Positions 1 through 5,096 of a DNA stretch of 10,669 nucleotides are shown here, piece after piece. Each line of letters opens with the position of its first letter. Within the stretch, counting starts at the first letter, position 1. The notes beneath the pieces were generated by a model. The model was not told where the DNA came from and searched no databases. It saw only the letters and a list, made by a program, of their open reading frames with translations. The stretch is from C7867-006 sp035438705 (lineage in GTDB: Bacteria; Patescibacteriota; Minisyncoccia; Phycocordibacterales; DATDWN01), in assembly GCA_035438705.1 (NCBI GenBank), contig DAORIV010000015.1:1-10669 (forward strand), written 5' to 3'. Both the position numbers and the translations under genes were made by a program.

Positions 1-80
1 TTCATTTTTCAGTTTACAAAAAAGTTAAAAGACTGTCTATTTTTTTGCGGAAACGAAGGGATTTGAACATTACAAACAAA
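1..80. other. AT-rich left edge with tRNA-3'-end-like remnant
   Basis: I see no complete gene here. Positions 46-68 read on the minus strand look like the 3' end of a tRNA: a T-loop-like GTTCAAAT, then CCCTT and CGTTTCCGCA, whose last ten bases are the same as the end of the nearby tRNA-Ser gene. The 5' side of the T stem is missing (only 2 of 5 pairs form) and no matching acceptor 5' strand lies within tRNA length, so this is not a working tRNA. A minus-strand ATG at 5-3 might start a gene beyond the window, which cannot be tested here. Confidence 0.4.
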
Positions 81-224
81 GCGGAGAGTGGGAGATTCGG
101 TCAGGGATAATTTTGTTTTCGTCAAAACAAAATTTCCACGACCCTGACTCGCGACCCATCGTGGTCGATGGGTTCCCCGCTCCATCTTTCGAATCAGCAC
201 GAAAGCTCTCCCAGAGCTTTCTCC
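81..224 (-). ncRNA. Candidate structured RNA, class unknown
   Basis: A GC-richer segment with several strong inverted repeats. These are 201-209/213-221 (9 bp, 3-base loop), 153-161/166-174 (9 bp with one G-T, 4-base loop), and 100-106/142-148 (7 bp) enclosing 109-119/124-134 (11 bp, 4-base loop). A competing hairpin, 186-191/200-205, cannot form together with the 201-221 one. CCACGA at 136-141 is complementary to TCGTGG at 159-164, which could give a pseudoknot. On the minus strand, GGAGCGGGGAACCCA followed later by ACCGAATC loosely recalls the ydaO (c-di-AMP) riboswitch, but the later GUCAGCUAACC block of that class is absent. The minus strand is favoured because all neighbours lie on it. 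No protein gene fits. It could instead be a palindromic DNA repeat. Confidence 0.4.
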
Positions 225-225
225 T

Positions 226-249
226 AAAATTAAACATTAGTTTAATTTT
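226..249 (-). terminator. Possible terminator after tRNA-Ser
   Basis: A perfect 10-bp inverted repeat (226-235/240-249) with a 4-base loop, ending in TTTT on either strand. It starts 7 bases past the 3' end of tRNA-Ser and could end that transcript, separating it from the structured segment beyond. The stem has only one G-C pair, so termination would be weak. Confidence 0.4.
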
Positions 250-255
250 TTCCTG

Positions 256-341
256 CGGAAACGGGGAGATTCGAACTCCCGAAGCCTTTCGACTTGCCAC
301 CTTTCCAAGGTGGTGGAATAAACCAGCTATCCGACGTTTCC
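256..341 (-). tRNA. tRNA-Ser (anticodon GGA)
   Basis: An 86-base tRNA gene reading UCC/UCU serine codons. The acceptor stem GGAAACG/CGTTTCC pairs perfectly, followed by discriminator G. The anticodon stem CCACC/GGTGG encloses loop TTGGAAA with anticodon GGA. A long class II variable arm (AAGTC, loop GAAA, GGCTT) is typical of serine tRNA, and the T arm is GGGAG-TTCGAAT-CTCCC. The D stem has 3 clear pairs. The 3' CCA is not encoded: GCAGG follows the acceptor stem, so CCA must be added by nucleotidyltransferase. The gene lies 12 bp after the MazG-like gene and is probably processed from the same transcript. Confidence 0.95.
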
Positions 342-353
342 AAACCCTTACTT

Positions 354-653
354 TTATTTTTCACCAGAAACAATTAATCTTTTTTCAAACCCTCCTTTTT
401 CTTCTCTTTTTGTTTTTTGAACATCTAAGACATTAGCATATTCTGGTAATTTTTTAAGAGCATCTACAACTTCTAAAATATCAGCAAGCTCCTCCACGCT
501 TCCCGCTTCTTTAAACTCAACTATCTCCTCTTCAAGTTTTTTTATTAACTCTTCTTTGTACTCTGTATCATTAGCAACTTTTTTCTCATAAGGAACACCT
601 TTCCCATCTAGTATCTCTGGAATTTTATCTCGTACTAGTTTGTTATATTTCAT
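354..653 (-). CDS. MazG-superfamily NTP pyrophosphatase (PRA-PH-like)
   Basis: A 99-residue all-alpha nucleotide pyrophosphohydrolase of the house-cleaning MazG/phosphoribosyl-ATP pyrophosphatase-like group. Enzymes of this fold cleave (d)NTPs, often non-canonical ones, to NMP plus pyrophosphate, using Mg2+. Visible marks are the N-terminal KLVRDKIPEIL (residues 5-15), an EExxE metal motif at 42-46, an ExxD motif at 61-64, and a C-terminal GGFEKRLIV (87-95) typical of this short subfamily. The length is normal for a single-domain member. The start ATG lies one base after the TAG of the upstream diguanylate cyclase gene (TAG-T-ATG), with no Shine-Dalgarno, so translation probably depends on ribosomes finishing that gene. 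The true substrate cannot be told from sequence; a role in histidine synthesis is unlikely because no his genes are nearby. Confidence 0.85.
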   Translation of the reverse strand: MKYNKLVRDKIPEILDGKGVPYEKKVANDTEYKEELIKKLEEEIVEFKEAGSVEELADILEVVDALKKLPEYANVLDVQKTKREEKGGFEKRLIVSGEK

Positions 654-654
654 A

Positions 655-1260
655 CTATTTTATTTCTGAATAAGTAGTAACCTTATTTCTTCCATTTTGT
701 TTAGAAAAATATAGTGCCTCGTCTGCATGTTTTACTAAATCTTCAAATGATCTTCCTTGTTCAAACTCTGCAACACCAATACTAATTGTTATTTTCAAAT
801 CTTTTGGATTTTCAAAAGTCATTACTTCTACTTTTTGCCTTATCTCATCAGCTTTTTTCTTAGCTTCATTTTCGTGTGCTCCCAAAAGAATAGCCACGAA
901 CTCCTCTCCGCCCCAACGAGCTACTATATCACCCAAGCGCAAATTTTTTTTCAAAGTATCAGCAACTTGTTTTAAAACTTCATCACCAACATTGTGACCG
1001 TAGGTATCATTTATTTTTTTAAAATGATCAATATCGAAAAATAGAAAAGATATATCACTGAATCCCATCCACTCCCTTCGTCCATCTGCTTTTATTTTTT
1101 CTGTATTATCCAAATACTTTTTTGACTTCTCTTCAAAATATCCTCTATTTTTCAAAGAAGTTAATTTGTCGTGATTTAGCCTGTCTTCCAAATCATGAAC
1201 TTTACCTTCAAGTTCTTTGATTGTATTTATTAGTTCTTCATGTGAAAGTTTTGAATACAT
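655..1260 (-). CDS. Diguanylate cyclase, GGDEF domain only
   Basis: A 201-residue cytoplasmic enzyme expected to make cyclic di-GMP from two GTP. A short helical, probably coiled-coil stretch (residues 5-30) comes first, then a full GGDEF domain: DKLTSLKNRGYF (31-42), FFDIDHFKKIND (74-85, with metal-binding D76 and N84), YGHNVGD (87-93), the active-site GGEEF at 117-121, and ITISIGVA (157-164). An RxxD inhibitory site (R108-D111) sits five residues before GGEEF as in product-inhibited cyclases. All catalytic residues look intact. There is no membrane segment, PAS, GAF or receiver domain, so activity is probably set by dimerisation through the coiled coil, by product inhibition, or by expression. 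The ATG lies 9 bases after the TPM gene's stop, and the next gene starts one base after this stop. No EAL or HD-GYP phosphodiesterase is in the window. Confidence 0.93.
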   Translation of the reverse strand: MYSKLSHEELINTIKELEGKVHDLEDRLNHDKLTSLKNRGYFEEKSKKYLDNTEKIKADGRREWMGFSDISFLFFDIDHFKKINDTYGHNVGDEVLKQVADTLKKNLRLGDIVARWGGEEFVAILLGAHENEAKKKADEIRQKVEVMTFENPKDLKITISIGVAEFEQGRSFEDLVKHADEALYFSKQNGRNKVTTYSEIK

Positions 1261-1269
1261 ATTTAGATT

Positions 1270-2142
1270 TTACCATGAACCACTACTTCCACCGCCTCCG
1301 GATGACCCACCTCCAAAGCCCCCAAATCCTCCACTAGAACCTCCTCCAAACCCACCCCTACTGCCACCTATAAACCAAGGATAGTTTCCTGTTGCTCGTG
1401 CTTTCGAATACGATTTTGAAACTATATAATCAAAAAGTAGTCCGAGCAAAATCATCACAACAAAAATAAATGTTCCTCCGATAATTGCTATTCCAAACCA
1501 CCAAACTATTCCTCCAGCAATTACACCCCCTAGTACCCCACCATGCCACCATGACTTAGTCATTGATAACACTGCAAGTAGCCATTGAAAACCTACAATT
1601 ATAATAAAAATAATAAACTCCCAATCTACAAATCCCCCGGATTTACTTTCAGAATAATTTTCTGGAACAATATTTGCCCCACCTAGAGCTTCTATCATTT
1701 TATCTACGGCAGAATCTAATCCTTCATAATACTTACCTTCTCTAAAAGCTGGAGTTATATAATCACTCTGTATATATGAGGTGGCAATATCAGTAAGATC
1801 ACCCTCAACACCATACCCTGTATGAATACGAGTTTTTCTATCTGTAAGTGATACCAACAAAAGAACTCCATTGTTTTTATCTTGTTTGCCGATACCCCAC
1901 TTTGTAAATATTTCTTGGGCTACATTTTCTATAACATCTCCATCTAGTGAGTTTATTGTTACAACTGCTATTTCGTTTGATGTAGTGCTTTCAAAACTTT
2001 GCAGTTTAGTTTCCAATGCATTTTTTTCCATTACTGAAAGCATTCCGGCATAGTCCTGCACAAAACCTGTCGGCTTTTCTGGCGCAACAAATGCAGATGC
2101 TACGAATGGAAACAAAAATAGGAGGAAAAAAATTTTTTTCAT
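1270..2142 (-). CDS. TPM-domain membrane protein (YgcG family)
   Basis: A 290-residue exported, membrane-anchored protein. A signal peptide (residues 1-17, cut probably after ASA) precedes a TPM domain at about 26-153, with family marks VQDYAGMLS (28-36), KWGIGKQDKNNGVLLL (81-96) and RIHTGYGVEGDLTD (105-118). Hydrophobic stretches at about 175-194, 204-222 and 224-241 follow, then a Gly/Ser-rich tail ending SGSW (259-290), the usual end of this family. Known relatives include plant TLP18.3, linked to photosystem II repair and phosphatase activity, and bacterial YgcG proteins of unclear role. The TPM domain should face outside. The gene follows lemA on the same strand, a common pairing, but an inverted-repeat element lies between. 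A 16-base AT-rich palindrome just upstream of the ATG is noted separately. Its biochemical function is unknown. Confidence 0.88.
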   Translation of the reverse strand: MKKIFFLLFLFPFVASAFVAPEKPTGFVQDYAGMLSVMEKNALETKLQSFESTTSNEIAVVTINSLDGDVIENVAQEIFTKWGIGKQDKNNGVLLLVSLTDRKTRIHTGYGVEGDLTDIATSYIQSDYITPAFREGKYYEGLDSAVDKMIEALGGANIVPENYSESKSGGFVDWEFIIFIIIVGFQWLLAVLSMTKSWWHGGVLGGVIAGGIVWWFGIAIIGGTFIFVVMILLGLLFDYIVSKSYSKARATGNYPWFIGGSRGGFGGGSSGGFGGFGGGSSGGGGSSGSW

Positions 2143-2145
2143 TGT

Positions 2146-2161
2146 ATTTAAGTTCTTAAAT
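2146..2161. repeat. AT-rich palindrome before the TPM gene
   Basis: ATTTAAG-TT-CTTAAAT has perfect 7-bp arms, lying 4-19 bases upstream of the TPM start codon. It could be an operator or a small hairpin hiding the start, but sequences of this composition also occur by chance. It overlaps the left end of the inverted-repeat element. Confidence 0.3.
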
Positions 2162-2289
2162 TAAAACTCGTTGAACCATGACTTTTATGACGCATCGCGG
2201 AACGAGTGAATACGTGAGCCCGAAGAAAATTTCTAGCAAGAAATTATTCTGACGACAGAAAAGATATGGTGAGAAAGAGTTTTAATTTA
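2157..2289. mobile_element. MITE-like element with 13-bp inverted ends
   Basis: The lemA-TPM gap holds a 133-bp unit bounded by perfect 13-bp inverted repeats (2157-2169 and 2277-2289). The interior (about 2190-2225) is richer in G and C than its surroundings. It contains two further inverted repeats: 2167-2173/2200-2206 (ACTCGTT/AACGAGT) and a 7-bp hairpin, AATTTCT/AGAAATT, near 2228-2245. AAGTT occurs just outside both ends (2150-2154 and 2291-2295), which may be a target duplication, though it is offset by one or two bases from the repeats. There is no coding capacity, so any movement would need a transposase elsewhere. It may instead act as an RNA structure that limits read-through from lemA into the TPM gene. 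Confidence 0.45.
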
Positions 2290-2294
2290 GAAGT

Positions 2295-2885
2295 TTAGTT
2301 TGAGAAATCAACTTTTGGAGCTTGTTGGTTTTCAGTAGGAACATCAAAATACTCTTTCTCAGGAATCATAAGCACTGTCGCCAAAAGTGATGTTGGGAAA
2401 GTTTTTAACTCTGAGTTATAAGCTCTTACCAACTCATTATATTTCATTCTCTCAACAGAAATTCTGTTCTCTGTTCCCTCAAGTGAAGTGGTCAAGTCTC
2501 TAAATGACTGACTAGATTGAAGTGTAGGATAGTTTTCAGCAATAACTAATAGTCTTCCAAGTGCTGACTCTACTTGTGTAGCTGCTTGTGCTCTAGAATC
2601 TGGTGTTTGTGCTCCAGCGTATTTTGTTCTAGCTTCAGCTATGGCACCAAAAACTTCTTGTTCTTGTCCTGCAACACCCTTAACTGTCTCTACTATATTT
2701 GGAATAAGATCAAAGCGTCTTTGATATTGATTTTCAACTTGTGCCCATTGTGCAGTAATGCCTTCACCAGCCCTCACGAAACCATTGAATTTAGTTACAC
2801 CCCAAAAAACTACTAGGGCAATAATCCCCAAAACCACCAGCCACTTCATGTTTCTCGCTATAAATCCTTTTTGTTCTGTTTCCAT
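2295..2885 (-). CDS. lemA: LemA family protein
   Basis: A 196-residue LemA protein, close to the family's usual length. A short basic N terminus is followed by one membrane segment (about residues 13-30), then a long helical domain carrying family marks: AQWAQVENQYQRRFDLIPN (45-63), the segment around RLLVIAENYP, and SFRDLTTSLEGTENRI. The later YNELVRAYN and FPTSLLA are also typical. LemA folds into a helical bundle anchored in the membrane; its role is poorly defined, and it is often encoded beside TPM-domain proteins as here. The ATG at 2885 has no Shine-Dalgarno before it. This is the first gene of the minus-strand cluster, diverging from secG. The 152-bp gap to the TPM gene is unusual for this pair and is filled by the inverted-repeat element. 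Confidence 0.93.
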   Translation of the reverse strand: METEQKGFIARNMKWLVVLGIIALVVFWGVTKFNGFVRAGEGITAQWAQVENQYQRRFDLIPNIVETVKGVAGQEQEVFGAIAEARTKYAGAQTPDSRAQAATQVESALGRLLVIAENYPTLQSSQSFRDLTTSLEGTENRISVERMKYNELVRAYNSELKTFPTSLLATVLMIPEKEYFDVPTENQQAPKVDFSN

Positions 2886-2917
2886 AAGTTGTTAATTATT
2901 GATAATCGGTAAGACTA

Positions 2918-2926
2918 ATAATACCA
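2918..2926 (-). promoter_or_regulatory. Probable extended -10 promoter for lemA
   Basis: On the minus strand TGGTATTAT matches an extended -10 element (TGnTATAAT with one mismatch). Transcription would start about 25 bases before the lemA ATG. No good -35 hexamer is visible, which is acceptable for extended -10 promoters. Confidence 0.4.
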
Positions 2927-2948
2927 CAAATATTCTATATAATAGAAG

Positions 2949-2976
2949 TTGCATATTTCTTGGATTTTAGTATACT
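2949..2976 (+). promoter_or_regulatory. Possible secG promoter, perhaps leaderless
   Basis: TATACT at 2971-2976 is a good -10 box, with a poor -35 (TTGCAT, 2949-2954) 16 bases upstream. Only ten bases separate the -10 from the secG ATG, so the mRNA would have almost no leader. Another -10-like TATAAT at 2938-2943 would give a leader of about 37 bases and is an alternative. Confidence 0.35.
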
Positions 2977-2986
2977 AAGTCTCGTC

Positions 2987-3223
2987 ATGAATATTACTGA
3001 AGTTTTACCTTACGTTCAGATTATATTATCTGTACTCCTAGTTCTGGGTATCCTACTACAACAGTCTGAGGCTGGTTTGGGAGGAGCATTTGGCGGTGGA
3101 GACGGTTTCTCATCTGGACATCACACAAAAAGAGGTGCTGAAAAATTTATATTTATATCAACTATAGTTGTTGCTGTCTTGTTCGTAGGAGTTTCTTTCT
3201 TCCTTTTTGTTAACGTTGCGTAA
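2987..3223 (+). CDS. secG: Preprotein translocase subunit SecG
   Basis: A 78-residue SecG, the small non-essential partner of SecY and SecE that aids SecA-driven export across the inner membrane. It has the classic layout: membrane helix 1 (about residues 8-25), LLQQSEAGLGGAFGGG (23-38) as the family's conserved cytoplasmic loop, GAEKFIF, then membrane helix 2 (53-76). I chose ATG at 2987 over a TTG at 2960: it gives the normal SecG length and an N terminus that leads straight into helix 1, while the TTG would lie upstream of and overlap the best -10 box. There is no Shine-Dalgarno. It heads a plus-strand group with the OppA-like gene, 92 bp on, and RNase J. The rest of the Sec machinery is not in this window. 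Confidence 0.93.
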   Translation: MNITEVLPYVQIILSVLLVLGILLQQSEAGLGGAFGGGDGFSSGHHTKRGAEKFIFISTIVVAVLFVGVSFFLFVNVA

Positions 3224-3261
3224 CACTCAGATTTATAGACTGTTTAACATTGTTTAAAATT

Positions 3262-3285
3262 AGATATTTATTTTTATAAATATCT
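3262..3285 (+). terminator. AT-rich hairpin between secG and the OppA-like gene
   Basis: AGATATTTAT-TTTT-ATAAATATCT forms a perfect 10-bp stem with a four-base loop. There is no T-run after it, so it is more likely an attenuator, an mRNA-stabilising hairpin or a processing site than an efficient terminator. It lies 31 bases before the next start codon. Confidence 0.3.
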
Positions 3286-3315
3286 TCTAACCTATTAAAA
3301 GATTAAAAATTTACT

Positions 3316-5079
3316 GTGAACACTCAAAAAATAGAAGAAACATTAAAAAAGGAATGGAGTATCGGGTTCCTTGAAAGAATAATGAATGTAGTTCGATCAT
3401 TTTCTCTTACAGAGAAAACCATATTCATAATAGTATCCATAATTTTCATATTTAGTGGGCTATCTCTGCTATACAAAGTAAACAACTCTTTTTTAGTAGA
3501 AATACCTGACTATGGAGGTTCTCTAACAGAAGGTATTGTTGGTGCACCTAGATTTATAAACCCCCTACTTGCTTCATCTGATGTAGACCGAGACTTAACC
3601 ACACTTGTTTACTCAGGACTTCTGAAAGTAAATTCTCAAGGAGAACTAATACCTGATATTGCTGAAAGTTATAGTATTTCTGATGATGGTTTAATCTATA
3701 CATTTAAATTAAAGGAAAATATTTTCTTTCATGATGGTGACAAACTAACTGCAGATGATGTTGTATTTACTATTAAAAAAGCCCAGGACCCACTACTTAA
3801 ATCACCTAGAGAAGCAAACTGGATTGGAGTAACAGTAGAAAAAATAGACGATTTTACAGTTGTGTTTAATTTGAGACAAGCATATTCAGCTTTCATACAA
3901 AACACTACATTAGGAATACTTCCAGAACATATATGGAAAGATGTCAGTATAGAAGAATTCCCTTTCAGTAAATGGAATACTGATCCCACAGGTACTGGAC
4001 CATACAAAGTAGATACAGTTTTAAATACAGACAGTGGACTACCAAAAGAATATAAACTTTCTGCATTTAACAAATATGCACTTGGTAAACCATATATTTC
4101 ACACATAAACATCAAAACCTATCAAAACGAGAAAGACATAATAGATGCATATAAAAATGGTGATATAGAAAGTTTGCATGGTATCTCTCCAAAACAACTA
4201 CCGACACTAAACCCAGAAAAAGATGAGGTGGTGTTGTCTACACTTCCTAGAGTTTTTGGAGTTTTCTTTAATCAAAATATTGCAGGAGTATTTGTATACA
4301 AAGAAGTACGACAAGCTTTGAATGTATCAGCTAACAAGCAAGCAATTGTAAATGAAATACTTGGTGGATACGGTATGGTTATTGATAGTCCTATTCCTAA
4401 AAAAGATGCGACTGCAGTATCTACAACAAGCACCACAATTATGGATGTTGAAAACATGGAAAAAGCAAAAGAGATATTAACTAAAGCTGGCTGGAAACAA
4501 AATGCATCTGGAATTTTTGAAAAGAAAGACAAAACTTCTACTGTAAGACTTGCGTTTTCAATCTCAACTGGAAATGCACCGGAACTAAAGGAAGCTGCAA
4601 TGCTACTACAAAAACAATGGCAAATGATAGGAGCAGATGTGGAAGTAAAAGTATTTGAAATAAGTGATCTAAACCAGGATGTGATAAAAACCAGAAAATA
4701 CGATGCTCTACTTTTCGGAACGATAGTCGGTAGAGACATGGATTTCTATCCGTTCTGGCACTCTTCAAATAGAAATAGTCCGGGGTTAAATATAGCCATG
4801 TACACGAACTCTAAAGTTGATAAAATTTTAGAAAATATTAGAAAAAGTACCGACCCAATAGAACAGAAAACTTACTTAGATAACTTTGAAAAAGAAATTA
4901 AAAATGATATCCCAGCAGTATTTACTCACTCCCCTTACTTCATATATATTGTCCCTACAAAAGTTAAAAATGTTGAATTAGGTTTACTTGTGACATCGGC
5001 AGAGAGATTTGCCCAAGTATCAGAATGGTATATAGAAACAAGTAAAGTATGGGAAATATTTAATCGAAATAATAATTAG
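3316..5079 (+). CDS. Membrane-anchored OppA/DppA-like solute-binding protein
   Basis: A 587-residue protein of the SBP_bac_5 (cluster C, peptide/nickel-binding) family. An N-terminal cytoplasmic stretch of about 34 residues is followed by one membrane helix (about 35-53) and a full extracytoplasmic binding domain. Family marks are the GAPRFINPLLASSDVDRDL segment (76-94), LVYSGLL (97-103), DGLIYTFKLKENIFFHDG (124-141) and LTADDVVFTIKKA (144-156), the ADDV region being the signature of the family. There is no lipobox cysteine, so anchoring is by the helix, not lipid. The start is GTG with no Shine-Dalgarno. No permease or ATPase genes lie in the window. RNase J follows after 17 bp, so the two are probably cotranscribed. 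It likely binds peptides, but whether it feeds a transporter or acts as a sensor or chaperone is unknown. Confidence 0.9.
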   Translation: MNTQKIEETLKKEWSIGFLERIMNVVRSFSLTEKTIFIIVSIIFIFSGLSLLYKVNNSFLVEIPDYGGSLTEGIVGAPRFINPLLASSDVDRDLTTLVYSGLLKVNSQGELIPDIAESYSISDDGLIYTFKLKENIFFHDGDKLTADDVVFTIKKAQDPLLKSPREANWIGVTVEKIDDFTVVFNLRQAYSAFIQNTTLGILPEHIWKDVSIEEFPFSKWNTDPTGTGPYKVDTVLNTDSGLPKEYKLSAFNKYALGKPYISHINIKTYQNEKDIIDAYKNGDIESLHGISPKQLPTLNPEKDEVVLSTLPRVFGVFFNQNIAGVFVYKEVRQALNVSANKQAIVNEILGGYGMVIDSPIPKKDATAVSTTSTTIMDVENMEKAKEILTKAGWKQNASGIFEKKDKTSTVRLAFSISTGNAPELKEAAMLLQKQWQMIGADVEVKVFEISDLNQDVIKTRKYDALLFGTIVGRDMDFYPFWHSSNRNSPGLNIAMYTNSKVDKILENIRKSTDPIEQKTYLDNFEKEIKNDIPAVFTHSPYFIYIVPTKVKNVELGLLVTSAERFAQVSEWYIETSKVWEIFNRNNN

Positions 5080-5096
5080 AATTAACAATCAAAGAA

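Noticed and set aside
46..141. A second tRNA-Ser gene ending near position 46
   Set aside because: The 3' end looks right, but the T stem fails (2 of 5 pairs), and the required acceptor 5' strand GGAAACG is absent within tRNA length; the only copy belongs to the real tRNA-Ser.
81..224. tmRNA, RNase P RNA or SRP RNA
   Set aside because: None of the hallmark sequences are present: no SRP GGAAGGAAGCA tip, no RNase P GAGGAAAGTC, and no tmRNA tag frame with a tRNA-like pair of ends.
81..224. Firm call of a c-di-AMP (ydaO) riboswitch
   Set aside because: Two short blocks are similar in sequence and order, but the conserved GUCAGCUAACC block is missing and no typical target gene follows within the window.
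9..436. Open frames of 60-107 codons across the left edge on both strands
   Set aside because: They run through the tRNA gene and the hairpins, resemble no family, and carry the typical false translation of tRNA DNA (for example GEIRTPE).
2960..2986. TTG start for secG at 2960
   Set aside because: It would add nine residues not seen in SecG and lies upstream of, and overlaps, the best -10 box; ATG 2987 gives the normal length.
3729..4768. Long minus-strand open frames inside the OppA-like gene (up to 155 codons)
   Set aside because: They lie wholly inside a clear gene on the other strand and their translations show no family features.
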